A stretch of 59,639 nucleotides of DNA, from contig CAIXZH010000061.1 of assembly GCA_903923905.1 (NCBI GenBank), positions 1 through 59,639 on the forward strand. Direction: 5' to 3'. Made by a program: the position numbers and the translations under genes. This document shows positions 36,201 to 44,105 of this stretch, piece after piece. Every line of letters begins with the position of its first letter. The first letter of the stretch is position 1. The notes below the pieces were generated by a model. The model worked only from the letters and a program-made list of their open reading frames with translations. It was not told the DNA's origin and did no database searches. The DNA comes from an uncultured Bacteroidia bacterium (GTDB taxonomy: Bacteria > Bacteroidota > Bacteroidia > Bacteroidales > Prolixibacteraceae).

Positions 36201-36690
36201 TCCAAGTCCGGCACGTACCTTCCATCCACTGGGACATTACCGGATACAGGCCTGGCTGGCTTTTGATCTGGGATTCACCGGCAGTGGTTTCTATTGTTAT
36301 CACTACAACAGCAAAGACAACCTGTGGCGGATCAAATCGGCCTACCCCTCACCCAATGACAATTATTCGGTAATCTATAATGATGGCATCAATGTAATCC
36401 CATCCCGCCGATGGGAAGCCAGTCGTGACGGCAGTGAAGATTATCACCTTTTAATGATGCTGAAACGAAAAATAGCAGAATTTAAAATTGGCACCAAAAA
36501 TCAAGCTGAGCTTGCTACTGAAGCTGAAGGAGTAATGTTAAAAATTGTCCGTCAGATCACCGCAAACGTGAAAAAGATACAGGAAATAAACCGGGAATTT
36601 GTCCCGTATGATGTCGATTACTCCCTTTTTGTGGAAGGTAGAAAACAGCTTATCGGCTACCTGGAAAAGATGAACCAATTACAAAATTAG
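33214..36690 (+). CDS. Large secreted beta-propeller / DUF4091 protein
   Basis: A 1158-residue protein. A TTG at 33124 would add 30 residues, but ATG 33214 gives a sharp signal peptide (LKTSLFFIAVIAAYSNSNAA). Residues about 30-430 form a repeat array of VCBS/FG-GAP and PQQ-like blades: GDIDGNGKSEVVIP, ADIDGDGKMETLL and GDVDGDGKAEIYY are calcium-binding D-x-D-G-x-G motifs. From about residue 850 the chain turns into a TIM-barrel-like DUF4091 region, ending in SRRWEASRDGSEDYHLLMML. DUF4091 proteins are suspected glycoside hydrolases. The fusion of a propeller, which could bind glycans, and DUF4091 suggests a surface enzyme; the substrate is unknown. Confidence 0.85.
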   Translation: MILNNLKTSLFFIAVIAAYSNSNAAKYDLTVNWKYRIVAPEGRSPGVGSPLPFPNAEHPNSIILSVGYGVVRLDGNGKELFNFVTAENVMTPAVGDIDGNGKSEVVIPTDAGVIYCIDEKGTLLWKTDLKDNLYNFGSAVIADIDGDGKMETLLNAREGTIYCLNSDGSVRWKVLAEPRVCSPAVGDVDGDGKAEIYYGTDVGKIFCLDYQGRYLWHTEIPDRVFGRSAPILADLEGDGHYKLLMPHSNTTPYPAIVALDAHSGKLVWTGNTVMQNYGGTSVVDLNHDGKLDVIVVDKGNVVNNFGHNGKIKWQTTLSGHGVFFAAGVADFFNDGHYELMCGCRQTGPEGETMFLLSDQGKVLRVYKDGGDRESSPMIADLNGDGIPEIFISDGGSEKYVASYSLEGSKAGGNIPWPCWKRTSTNNGFIPSLSKKKVAIDYQLPARIKQAEPQSAFIGKNIQTISLPVTCKGNEIIAETRVTDSKNTTSSTFSWLENKNNNLELPYNLGTPDDHDLEFIIRDRKSHQIIVQKSMKISAAEYKSDKDFVTNAANELNGIRKQLPATDYSLASKLSADINQMSAVFSGIDTLKSGEEQNAANIMIENNRRKIDISLRYAQFLNRIRKKGNHGTFYVWQNPNQWDEIKAYDKYPSSSEADTAKVSILAMGNETEALSFYITNLNESSQEVKIYPYDIIESNGKTINIQDVIELREPINTPDASGKEVDEVLPRLNEGNTIYLAPYDSRKLWVNFKTRTLAPGKYTILLGFESVGMVESVQTVKVDLVVSSVRVPDKSEFAFNTWSSISISNDTLRAKVVKDLIDHKVTVLPQMSGPRFYFDKNKKLAEDWSQWDKYYTPLKDLIICFVLNPLSVEIKEKEFLKEQYAALLREAYSRTSKGMAERGIGKSQWAIYVKDEPGLTGYPSIEEGVKIAREIREASPDVELFIDPAGMVSPKSMKGFEGLIDIYSPQVDLLKDPEGKLVSYFHSLGKRNWFYEAPSPARTFHPLGHYRIQAWLAFDLGFTGSGFYCYHYNSKDNLWRIKSAYPSPNDNYSVIYNDGINVIPSRRWEASRDGSEDYHLLMMLKRKIAEFKIGTKNQAELATEAEGVMLKIVRQITANVKKIQEINREFVPYDVDYSLFVEGRKQLIGYLEKMNQLQN

Positions 36691-36729
36691 AGGGAATTGT
36701 CGTGGCGATATAACCTGTCAATCAGATAA

Positions 36730-37989
36730 ATGAATCTCAACACTTTCAGAGCATTCAGCAGCCGTAATTTCAGACTCTATATCACCGGACAGTCAATCTC
36801 ACTGATTGGGACCTGGATGCAGCGTACAGCCGTCTATTGGCTGATCTATACACAGACCCATTCAGCGTTTATGCTGGGTGTTGCTGTTTTGCGACCCAGT
36901 TCCCGTCATTTTTATTCTCTCCGCTTGGCGGGGTGATTTCTGACAGATATAACCGGTACCGGGTGCTATTGACCACGCAGGTAGCTTCATTGGTTCAGGC
37001 AACATTGCTCGTTGTTCTGGTTGTTTATACCAATTATATGGTTTGGGAAATTCTTGCGCTCTGCACCCAGCTGGCAACATTAAATGCTTTTGATGTTCCA
37101 GCCAGGCATTCCATGGTGAATGAAATGGTTGAAAACAAGCCGATCTGTCAAATGCCATAGCGCTCAATTCATCGATGGTCAATCTGGCAAGGCTGATCGG
37201 GCCAGCAATATCAGGTCTGGTACTGGAAAACCTCGGAGCTGGAATTTGCTTTCTTCTAAATGCCCTAAGTTTTGTCTCAGTAATTGCGTCTATTTTGCTC
37301 ATGAGATTTCCTGAGTATATTCCGGTTCCACAACCGAAAAAGGTGATCCGGGAGTTTAAAGAAGGGCTGAAATATCTAAAAAGGACCCGCTCCATCGGTT
37401 ATATCATGTTAATGCTTGCCTGCGTTAGCTTAATGGTCCTGCCGTTTATCACCTTACTGCCGGCTTATGCTAAAATTATTTTTAACGGAAATGCCTCAAC
37501 TTTTGGCTACCTCAACAGCACTATCGGGTTGGGAGCAATCGGAGGGGCAATTTTTTTAGCCTCATTAAGACCAGAAATTGAACTGAAAAGAATTTTATTT
37601 ATTAATCTGATCATTTTTGGGGCAGGTTTGATGCTGTTCTCTCATTTAACCTGTTTCCCGTTAGCATTGTTTGCAGCCATGCTTTCGGGATTCGGGATGA
37701 TGTCGCAATCAGCAACACCATCATTCAAACAAATGTATCCGGTGAAATGCGGGGTCGGGTGATCAGTTATTTTGCAATGGCAATTTTAGGAATGCAGCCA
37801 TTGGGTGGATTATTGATCGGAGCAATATCCCAAATTGTTGGTGCACCGGATACCATTTTGGCTGAAGGAATTACAGTCATCCTGATAGCTTTCTTATATC
37901 TCCCTTTTCTGCTAAAAAATTTCCTGAAAGCAGAGGATAAAATAGCCCTCACCGAGCTGGAAGAGCCGTTAGTGAATTCAAACCTGTAA
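36730..37989 (+). pseudogene. MFS transporter broken by three frameshifts
   Basis: The pieces 36730-36936, 36837-37160, 37175-37762 and 37747-37989 read consecutively as one MFS protein of about 420 residues, similar to the EntS/DUF894-like drug-exporter branch (FRLYITGQSISLIGTWMQRT, GGVISDRYNRYRVL, MRGRVISYFAMAILGMQPLG). Each junction needs one extra base to restore the frame, near 36890 (a run of four T), near 37142 and near 37717. Three single-base losses in one gene suggest either a decaying gene or sequencing/assembly errors. The gene lies 39 bp after the DUF4091 gene and converges on the LLM gene. Confidence 0.8.
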
Positions 37990-38092
37990 AGACATAAGTA
38001 ATTGTCAATGAATAATGTTCAATTTTCAATGTTATTACGAATTGATTATCTGAGATATAGAAAGATATAGTTGCGACATTAAATCATTCCAC

Positions 38093-39082
38093 TTACTTAA
38101 GGGCATCGTATAGAACAGAGAATGATCTCAATTTTGCTTGAGGATCAAAAATATAACTGGCTGCCATCAGTTCATCAATTCCGGTTTCCTTAATAAATCC
38201 GGAAAGATCATTTCTCAGCGTATCTTGGTTACCGGTAAAGGTGCAGGACAACATACTGTTTACAAAAGCTCTCACATCAGGGTTTTGATAACTTTCCGGC
38301 AAGTCACCGGGTGGCTGGAGCGGATTTCGGGTGTTAGTGATGATTCCGACAAATAACCGGATCAAACTGCTCTTCAGGAATTGAGCCTCTTCATTGGTTT
38401 CGGCACCGATCACATTTACACAGGCCATCACATAAGGAGAATCAAGCTGTTTCGACGGTTTGAAATTATTCCGGTAAATAGCTATTGCTGAGCGGAATTG
38501 TGCCGGAGCGAAATGTGCGGCAAAAGCATAGGGCAGCCCCATTTGTGCGGCCAGATAGGCACTGTCCGTGCTGGACCCTAAGATCCAAAGGGGTATTTCC
38601 AAACCTTCCCCCGGGAAAGCGCGAACCCTTGCATTGAAGTTGTCATTACTGAAATAGGTTTGAAGTTGCCTGACATCAGCAGGAAACTCAGAGGAAGTGC
38701 TCATATTGTTGCGCCTCAGAGCCATGGCTGTAAATTGATCCGTTCCCGGAGCCCGGCCTAAACCTAGATCAATTCTTCCGGGATAAATGGTTTCGAGGGT
38801 CCCGAATTGTTCCGCAATAACGAGTGGACTGTGATTGGGCAGCATAATTCCACCCGATCCAACTCTGATCGTATTTGTCTTGCCGGCAACATGACCAATC
38901 AGGACCGAGGTGGCGGAACTCGCAATATGCTTCATGTTGTGATGCTCGGCCATCCAGATTCGCTGATATCCCAGAGATTCGGCATGTTTAGCCACTTTAA
39001 CCGTGCCGGCTATGGCTGTTCCTGGATTTCCCCCTTCGGTGACTGTAGCCAGTTCAAGGACAGATATCGGTATTTTTCTCAT
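38093..39082 (-). CDS. LLM-class flavin-dependent oxidoreductase
   Basis: A 329-residue luciferase-like flavoenzyme of the MsnO8 type, using FMN/F420-like reduced flavin for monooxygenation. Landmarks are [29 protein letters not shown] near residue 41 and [37 protein letters not shown] near residue 80. Its start overlaps the stop of the neighbouring LLM fragment by 4 bp (ATGA), so the pair was once or still is translationally coupled. The gene looks intact. Substrate unknown; the surrounding region is a cluster of NAD(P)/flavin oxidoreductases. Confidence 0.87.
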   Translation of the reverse strand: MRKIPISVLELATVTEGGNPGTAIAGTVKVAKHAESLGYQRIWMAEHHNMKHIASSATSVLIGHVAGKTNTIRVGSGGIMLPNHSPLVIAEQFGTLETIYPGRIDLGLGRAPGTDQFTAMALRRNNMSTSSEFPADVRQLQTYFSNDNFNARVRAFPGEGLEIPLWILGSSTDSAYLAAQMGLPYAFAAHFAPAQFRSAIAIYRNNFKPSKQLDSPYVMACVNVIGAETNEEAQFLKSSLIRLFVGIITNTRNPLQPPGDLPESYQNPDVRAFVNSMLSCTFTGNQDTLRNDLSGFIKETGIDELMAASYIFDPQAKLRSFSVLYDALK

Positions 39083-39447
39083 GAATTGCTGAATGAGTTC
39101 TTTAGTGAATTAATTGCCTTTTTAACTTCCGGGACAACCCGGGTGCCAAAAAGCTCTATTGATTTCATATTAATTCCGATTTGCAGGAGATCCGGATCAC
39201 TTCCCATCGCTATTGCTGTTTCTTTATAAAGATTGATAAACGGCGTAAACTGTTCAGGCATTCCGCCAATGTTAGCCAACATCAATGGTAAACCCAGGGT
39301 GGCCGCCCTCACCGCCGAAGCCGGGGTGCCGCTAGTTGCCAGCTTTATCTCCTCCATGAGATCCCTGATTCGCTGACGGGCTTTCACCGAACTTCCGGAT
39401 TGAGATTCCGGATTCATATCGGCAAAGGTCATTAATCCAAATTCCAT
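39079..39447 (-). pseudogene. LLM-class flavoenzyme with two internal deletions
   Basis: A 122-residue ORF. The start MEFGLMTFADMNPESQSG...RIRDLMEEIKLA (residues 1-36) is the N-terminus of an approximately 340-residue luciferase-like oxidoreductase. The chain then jumps to a segment from the family's second half (GTPASAVRAATLGLPL...NIGGMPEQFTPFINLYKE) and jumps again from GIN to the C-terminal helix SIELFGTRVVPEVKKAI. About 150-170 residues and about 80 residues seem to be missing, both without loss of frame. The flavin-binding core is gone, so the product should be inactive as an LLM enzyme. The stop remains coupled to the intact LLM gene (ATGA). Confidence 0.7.
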
Positions 39448-39465
39448 CCTGTTTGAGTAAAAATG

Positions 39466-40419
39466 TCATAAATCACTGGCTGTATCCAGTCTGGCCATTT
39501 GCTCATTTGTTAAAGTCAGCTTTGTAGCATGCAGAAGGTCACTCAACTGATGCTCACTCGTTGCGCTGGCAATAGGTGCCGTGACCAGCGGTTTTTGCAA
39601 TATCCAGGCGATAGCGATCTGAGATAGCGGGACATTTTGTTCCCTGGCAACCACATCCATTGCTGTCAAGATTCCAAATCCCCTGTCATCCAGGTATTTC
39701 TGTACACCTTGCCCGCGTTTACTCTTATCCAGGTCGTTAACACTCCTGTATTTCCCTGATAAGAAACCGCTTGCCAATGAATAATAGGGAATCACTCCCA
39801 ACGATTCTTCCAGGACCAATTGTGAATATTCGGTTTCAAATTTTTGCCGGTCATATAAATTATACAATGGCTGCAGACATACATATGGTGCGAGATGACC
39901 GGTCCGGGCAAAATCATTGGATGCCTTGATTCTCTCCGCGCTGAGATTTGATGCCCCGATATATCTTACTTTTCCTCCTTTAACCAGTTCATTAAATGCG
40001 CTCATAGTTTCTTCTACAGGTGTTTCAGGATCATCCACATGTGATTGATACAGATCTATATAATCGGTTCCCAATCTTTTTAAGGAAGCTTCAACAGCCT
40101 GTTTCATATAATTGGCACTTAACCCCTTCTTCCCTTCTCCCATATCGATCCCGAGTTTGGTGGCGAGGATCACATCCTTCCTTTTCCCCGACTTCTTCAG
40201 CCATTTACCGATTACGGTTTCCGATTCTCCTCCCTTATTTCCGGGAGCCCACATCGAATATACATCAGCAGTATCAATAAAATTAAAACCTGCATCCAGA
40301 AATGAGTCCAGTATTTTAAAAGAGGCTGATTCATCCAGGGTCCAGCCAAATACATTGCCTCCAAATGCAAGCGGGGAAATCCATAAGTCGGAGCTTCCTA
40401 ATTTTTTTCTATTTTCCAT
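39466..40419 (-). CDS. Cytoplasmic aldo/keto reductase
   Basis: A 317-residue AKR of the YajO/TAS-like type, reducing aldehydes or ketones with NADPH. The tetrad is visible: Asp and Tyr in FIDTADVYSMW, Lys in ILATKLGID, His in LYQSHVDDP. Other family markers are RKKLGSSDLWISPLAFGGNVFGW at the N-terminus and VRYIGASNLSAERI. No signal peptide, in contrast to the two Tat-exported AKRs of this window (12944 and 55315). It begins the minus-strand oxidoreductase cluster with 39 bp to the SDR gene upstream and 18 bp to the LLM fragment downstream, so shared transcription is likely. Confidence 0.9.
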   Translation of the reverse strand: MENRKKLGSSDLWISPLAFGGNVFGWTLDESASFKILDSFLDAGFNFIDTADVYSMWAPGNKGGESETVIGKWLKKSGKRKDVILATKLGIDMGEGKKGLSANYMKQAVEASLKRLGTDYIDLYQSHVDDPETPVEETMSAFNELVKGGKVRYIGASNLSAERIKASNDFARTGHLAPYVCLQPLYNLYDRQKFETEYSQLVLEESLGVIPYYSLASGFLSGKYRSVNDLDKSKRGQGVQKYLDDRGFGILTAMDVVAREQNVPLSQIAIAWILQKPLVTAPIASATSEHQLSDLLHATKLTLTNEQMARLDTASDL

Positions 40420-40458
40420 ATTAATAACTTTTCGTGTTTGTATATGATTTTAAAGTTT

Positions 40459-42012
40459 CTACCAGCTTATCGGGAAATAGTCCTTCAGGAACTTTCCACA
40501 CCAGTGTTTCCCTGTATTTGCACCGTCAATGAAAGGATCGCACACACGGGCTGCCCCGTCTACGATATCCAGGGGTGGCTGAAAATCATGAACCAGCTGT
40601 TTATGTGTGGCCAGGTCAGCAGGATCTTCATCGGTGACCCACCCGGTATCAACTGCATTCATATAGATCCCATCCTTGGCAAGATCACTGGCAGCGGTAT
40701 GAGTCAGCATATTAAGTGAAGCTTTCGCCATGTTGGTATGCGGATGGCGGTCAGCTTTCTTGAAACTGTGAAACTTCCCCTCCATGGCCGAAACATTCAC
40801 CACATGTTTCTTCCCCGTATAATCCTTTCGCATTAGTGTAGTGAGCCGATTGCAGAGCACAAACGGGGCGATGGAATTTACCAATTGTACTTCCACCATT
40901 TCGAGGGTTTCGATCTGACCAAGCTTCAACCTCCAACTATTGGTTTTCCGTAAATCAACCTGCTGAAGATCTGCATCCAATTTTCCTTCCGGGAAAACCT
41001 CGCGCGTTTCAATCGAATTGTCAAAAGTATAAGGGACCTGCGAAAGTTGTGCAGAAGCCCGGATACCTATACCCGGTGCCTGTCCGTTCCAGGAAACGGG
41101 CAATACACGTTGATTTTCAGGATCCTGGTTATTAAATTCGTCAATTTCCATTAAACATTGCCGGTGATGAGTGAGCAGCAGCTGCACCTCCTCAGAATGG
41201 TGATGAAACGGAAGGGCCTCATTACCCATTAAATGGGAATAGAAACCCGCGGGTCTTCGCACCGTTTGGGCTGCATTATTTATCAGAATATCAAGTCTTT
41301 CATACTTCCGCTCGACATACGAGGCAAAAAGCTCCACACTGGGAATGTGCCGCAGGTCAAGCCCATAAATATGTAGGCGGTGGCCCCATACAGAAAAATC
41401 CTTTTCTTTAGCAAACCGGATGGCCGAGTCAGCGGGGAAGCGTGTAGTCGCGATAACCGTAGCTCCTGAACGGAGCATCATTAAAGTGGCATGATATCCT
41501 ATTTTGAGCCTTGACCCGGTAATAAGCGCAACCTGACCGGTCATATCACAGGTCTGAAAACGCTTGGCATAATTTAGGTCGCCACACTCCTTACACATCG
41601 AGTCATAAAAATGATGAATCTCGGTATATAGCTTTTTGCAGACGTAACAATTCTGTTCAGAGACAAGATATCTGGTTTCATTGATAAGAACAGATTCAGG
41701 CAAGGCGATCTGAACCGGTGCTTCAAAAACTGCGGATGTCCGTGCACTTCGGATACTGGTGGCTGCACGTGCATTTCGGTTGTGCGTACTCTCTGCCTGC
41801 TTCCTTGCAACCTTAACACTCTTGTTCCTTTTATAAATCTCGGCCTTATCTGGCCGGGTAAGCTGACCAGCAGCTTTCATTAATCTAAGAAACTGATCCT
41901 GTGATAATTGAATGAGCTGATCGCCATTTTGAAGCAAATGTTCCAAAACCGAAATACAGCTATCGATATCTTCCCCTGTTATTTTATCCTGTTGTTCCGT
42001 CCTGTTCTCCAT
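40459..42012 (-). CDS. Large SDR-fold protein with N-terminal zinc ribbon
   Basis: A 517-residue protein, about twice the size of a plain SDR. Residues 1-115 are helical and charged; Cys122, Cys125, Cys140 and Cys143 form a CxxC...CxxC zinc ribbon. The SDR domain begins with [13 protein letters not shown] (about 162-174), followed by LINNAAQTV. The catalytic position usually held by Tyr in YxxxK reads HTNMAK, so Tyr is replaced by Thr. This points to altered chemistry or a non-catalytic role. A perfect -7 box lies 26 bp upstream. I know of no biochemical assignment for this architecture. Confidence 0.85.
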   Translation of the reverse strand: MENRTEQQDKITGEDIDSCISVLEHLLQNGDQLIQLSQDQFLRLMKAAGQLTRPDKAEIYKRNKSVKVARKQAESTHNRNARAATSIRSARTSAVFEAPVQIALPESVLINETRYLVSEQNCYVCKKLYTEIHHFYDSMCKECGDLNYAKRFQTCDMTGQVALITGSRLKIGYHATLMMLRSGATVIATTRFPADSAIRFAKEKDFSVWGHRLHIYGLDLRHIPSVELFASYVERKYERLDILINNAAQTVRRPAGFYSHLMGNEALPFHHHSEEVQLLLTHHRQCLMEIDEFNNQDPENQRVLPVSWNGQAPGIGIRASAQLSQVPYTFDNSIETREVFPEGKLDADLQQVDLRKTNSWRLKLGQIETLEMVEVQLVNSIAPFVLCNRLTTLMRKDYTGKKHVVNVSAMEGKFHSFKKADRHPHTNMAKASLNMLTHTAASDLAKDGIYMNAVDTGWVTDEDPADLATHKQLVHDFQPPLDIVDGAARVCDPFIDGANTGKHWCGKFLKDYFPISW

Positions 42013-42037
42013 TAACTACTCGTTCATTTTAAAGGTG

Positions 42038-42045
42038 CAAAGATA
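42038..42045 (-). promoter_or_regulatory. Bacteroidetes -7 box of the large SDR gene
   Basis: The minus-strand sequence is TATCTTTG, a perfect TAnnTTTG, 26 bp before the start at 42012. A matching TTTG at -33 is not seen. It would drive the SDR gene and possibly the aldo/keto reductase and LLM genes behind it. Confidence 0.45.
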
Positions 42046-42076
42046 AGGATTGGAACAGTTGTGCAGATCATTTTCT

Positions 42077-42763
42077 TCATCCATTGCTGCTGCCACTAGC
42101 CAATATCTTTATGTCTTTTACCTCCAGGATATTTTTGGAGTATCCGGTTAACGATGAATTAATCATAGCATTGGCCAAATCCTTCAGATTGATAACAAAA
42201 TTCGGGTAGATCACCTCCATCAGCGGAAAAAGCCAGGCAACATATTTGTAGGTTTTGTAAAAAGTCTGGGAAGGTTTTAACGGTAAAAATGGTCTGATCC
42301 CGGCTGGCCTGAAATTAAAGACCTTTTTAAACGGCAATTTTATCAAATCATTTTCTGTTTTACCTTTTACACGGGCCCACATGGTTCGTCCTTTCTCACT
42401 GCTGTCGGTTCCGGCACCCGAAACGTAACAGAAAGCCATTTCCGGATTAAGCGTTGCAAGTGTTGTAGCAAAGTTCATGGTCAGGGTATAGGTTAACCGG
42501 GTATATTCTGCTTCATTTTTTCCTAGGGATGTGACACCAAGACAGAAATAACAGGCATTGTAGCCTGATAGCTGGTTATTGAGCGCTGAAATACCGGAGA
42601 AATCCGTAATGATGATTTCTGTCAGTTTGGGATGGATATAACCACAACTATGGCGTGTGATCACAAGTATCTTTTCTATTTCCGGGTGGTTCAGACTTTC
42701 GTAAAGTACCCCTTCTCCAACCATTCCGGTTGCGCCAGTAATAATGACTTTAAGCTTATTCAT
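42077..42763 (-). CDS. NAD(P)-binding oxidoreductase, HTATIP2/epimerase-like
   Basis: A 228-residue atypical SDR. The Rossmann start KVIITGATGMVGEGVLYE (residues 5-22) has the TGxxGxxG motif of NAD-dependent epimerases. CYFCLGVTSLGKNEAEYTRLTY and CYVSGAGTDSSEKGRTMWARVKGKTE match the HTATIP2/YbjT-like group, with WARVKGKTE replacing the catalytic YxxxK. Members are usually predicted NADPH-binding regulators or reductases. A short loose space of 28 bp separates it from the next SDR upstream, so the two are probably co-transcribed. Confidence 0.85.
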   Translation of the reverse strand: MNKLKVIITGATGMVGEGVLYESLNHPEIEKILVITRHSCGYIHPKLTEIIITDFSGISALNNQLSGYNACYFCLGVTSLGKNEAEYTRLTYTLTMNFATTLATLNPEMAFCYVSGAGTDSSEKGRTMWARVKGKTENDLIKLPFKKVFNFRPAGIRPFLPLKPSQTFYKTYKYVAWLFPLMEVIYPNFVINLKDLANAMINSSLTGYSKNILEVKDIKILASGSSNG

Positions 42764-42791
42764 TGTATTTTATTGCCTTAAAATATAAAAA

Positions 42792-43604
42792 TTACCTCAT
42801 CAGACTTAACATCAGGCGGTCGAACATCCTGTCTGACAACAGCTTCTTCACAAATAAAATAATTTTTGCCCCGCCCCCAGTAGCATACCGGGTTTTTGGC
42901 CGTTTGCAGGATGCTGCCTTAACAATTGTTCGGGCAACTACGATCGGAAGTGAACCTTTTTGATCTGCCATTTCCATCATTTTTACATGTTTGGCTGCCA
43001 GAATTTGATAATCGGTGTTCCCCGAGACTTTCAGCAGGTTTTCCCTTGCAATGGTATTCCATTCTGTCAGGATGGCTCCTGGTTTAATAATAACCACATC
43101 GATGCCAAATTGTTTAAGTTCCATGCGCAGGCAATCGCTCAAACCCTCTACCGCAAATTTTGTGGCATGGTACCACGATCCATGGGGCTCACCTAAACTT
43201 CCCCCTATGGATGATATATTAATGATCCTACCGGAATGCTGTTTTCGCATTGCAGGAAGAACAAGCTGGGTCAACCGTGCCAATCCAAAAATATTGACCT
43301 CGAACTGGTACCTGGCTTCCGGAATTGGAACGTCCTCCAATGCACCGAATGATCCATATCCTGCATTATTGACCAAAATATCAATCCGTTTCTCCTTATC
43401 CAGGATCGTTTTGACTCCAGATACCATAGAAGCATCATCAGTGACATCCATTTCAAGGAGTTTAACACCTGCCTCCTTCAGATCCTTCATCTTCTCCAGC
43501 CTTCTGGATGCGCCATAAACGGTATATCCCTTTTGAACAAATAATTTTGCACTCTCTTTTCCGATCCCGGATGAGGCCCCTGTTACCAAAACTATTTTTA
43601 CCAT
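42792..43604 (-). CDS. Classical SDR oxidoreductase
   Basis: A 270-residue short-chain dehydrogenase. TGASSGIGKES (residues 8-18) binds the cofactor, ASRRL favours NADPH, NNAGYGSFG is normal, and the catalytic residues are Ser in ISSIGG and Tyr/Lys in YHATK. The C-terminal extension (about 215-270) with VVARTIVKAASCKRPKTRY and a hydrophobic end is typical of oxidoreductases annotated as DltE/retinol-dehydrogenase-like. The promoter would lie in the gap 43605-43889, shared with the divergent sulfur operon. Substrate unknown. Confidence 0.9.
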   Translation of the reverse strand: MVKIVLVTGASSGIGKESAKLFVQKGYTVYGASRRLEKMKDLKEAGVKLLEMDVTDDASMVSGVKTILDKEKRIDILVNNAGYGSFGALEDVPIPEARYQFEVNIFGLARLTQLVLPAMRKQHSGRIINISSIGGSLGEPHGSWYHATKFAVEGLSDCLRMELKQFGIDVVIIKPGAILTEWNTIARENLLKVSGNTDYQILAAKHVKMMEMADQKGSLPIVVARTIVKAASCKRPKTRYATGGGAKIILFVKKLLSDRMFDRLMLSLMR

Positions 43605-43774
43605 ATTTGTTTTTATAATTGAAAGGATTACTTAAATTGATATCTATTTTGCAAGGTTACCCACTTTAATTTCCATTTGCAAACATTCATGTTCAGATTA
43701 ATAAATAAGCCCTACCCTATTTATGGTATATAATATGCCTTAATTACGGGATTTCATAAGATCATTTTTCTTCT

Positions 43775-43782
43775 TATTTTCG
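43775..43782 (+). promoter_or_regulatory. Imperfect -7 box before the sulfur-carrier operon
   Basis: TATTTTCG differs at one position from TAnnTTTG. It lies just upstream of the direct repeat ATTAGTTAAG, so the repeats would fall close to the transcription start and could be an operator. Confidence 0.3.
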
Positions 43783-43787
43783 CAAAC

Positions 43788-43810
43788 ATTAGTTAAGACA
43801 ATTAGTTAAG
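43788..43810. repeat. Tandem 10-bp direct repeat, candidate operator
   Basis: ATTAGTTAAG at 43788-43797 is repeated exactly at 43801-43810 with ACA between. Copies 13 bp apart start to start, near a possible promoter, are reminiscent of a dimeric regulator site, but this is speculative. Confidence 0.4.
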
Positions 43811-43889
43811 CCGGGAACACTGGCAAATATTGAAAATATGAGTACATATTTTATAGAATATAGTTCACTTACAGAACAATAAAAGAGAA

Positions 43890-44105
43890 ATGGGAAGTAT
43901 TTTGGTAAATGGTAAGGTTCAGGAGATGGAAGTGCCCATCTCTCTTATCGATTTGATAAAGAATAATAAGGTCGAACAGCCTGAAATGGTCTCTATTCAG
44001 GTAAATGGTGAATTTGTGGATCGCGATAGTTTTGAGACCACACAAATAAACACCAATGACGAAGTCGACTTTCTCTATTTCATGGGAGGAGGTTCCCGAT
44101 GTTGA
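43890..44105 (+). CDS. hcyS: ThiS-like sulfur carrier with C-terminal tail (HcyS-like)
   Basis: A 71-residue ubiquitin-fold sulfur carrier. The N-terminal half is MoaD/ThiS-like (SILVNGKVQEMEVPISLIDLI; IQVNGEFVDRDSF). Unlike ThiS and MoaD, the chain does not end in GG: it reads FMGGGSRC, so three residues (Ser69, Arg70, Cys71) follow the Gly triad at 66-68. In HcyS of Wolinella succinogenes a terminal residue is removed by a JAMM protease before the carrier is adenylated and sulfurated; the JAMM gene at 47049 would do this here. The GGA-GGA-GGT codons also place a strong Shine-Dalgarno sequence before the metY-like start, which overlaps this gene. Confidence 0.8.
   Translation: MGSILVNGKVQEMEVPISLIDLIKNNKVEQPEMVSIQVNGEFVDRDSFETTQINTNDEVDFLYFMGGGSRC

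Larger units (their letters stand above)
43605..43889. other. Divergent intergenic region ahead of the sulfur-carrier operon
   Basis: This 285-bp region separates the minus-strand SDR from the plus-strand sulfur operon. A 10-bp direct repeat ATTAGTTAAG occurs at 43788-43797 and 43801-43810, so the copies lie 13 bp apart. A TATTTTCG at 43775-43782 is one base away from the -7 consensus. I looked for a SAM-type riboswitch and did not find a convincing one. Confidence 0.5.

Noticed and set aside
36885-36895. Programmed frameshifting in the MFS gene
   Set aside because: Three separate shifts would be needed and the sites lack a common slippery sequence or downstream structure; decay or sequence error is simpler.
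36862-37395. 177-codon minus-strand ORF across the broken MFS gene
   Set aside because: The plus strand, pieced together across the frameshifts, gives a well-known transporter family; the minus-strand product is low-complexity and unlike any protein I know.
43015-43518. 167-codon plus-strand ORF opposite the SDR gene at 42792
   Set aside because: The SDR on the minus strand has all catalytic residues; the antisense product shows none.
43605-43889. Possible SAM riboswitch before the homocysteine operon
   Set aside because: I searched by eye for conserved SAM-I and SAM-II type cores and stems and found no convincing match; only a direct repeat stands out.
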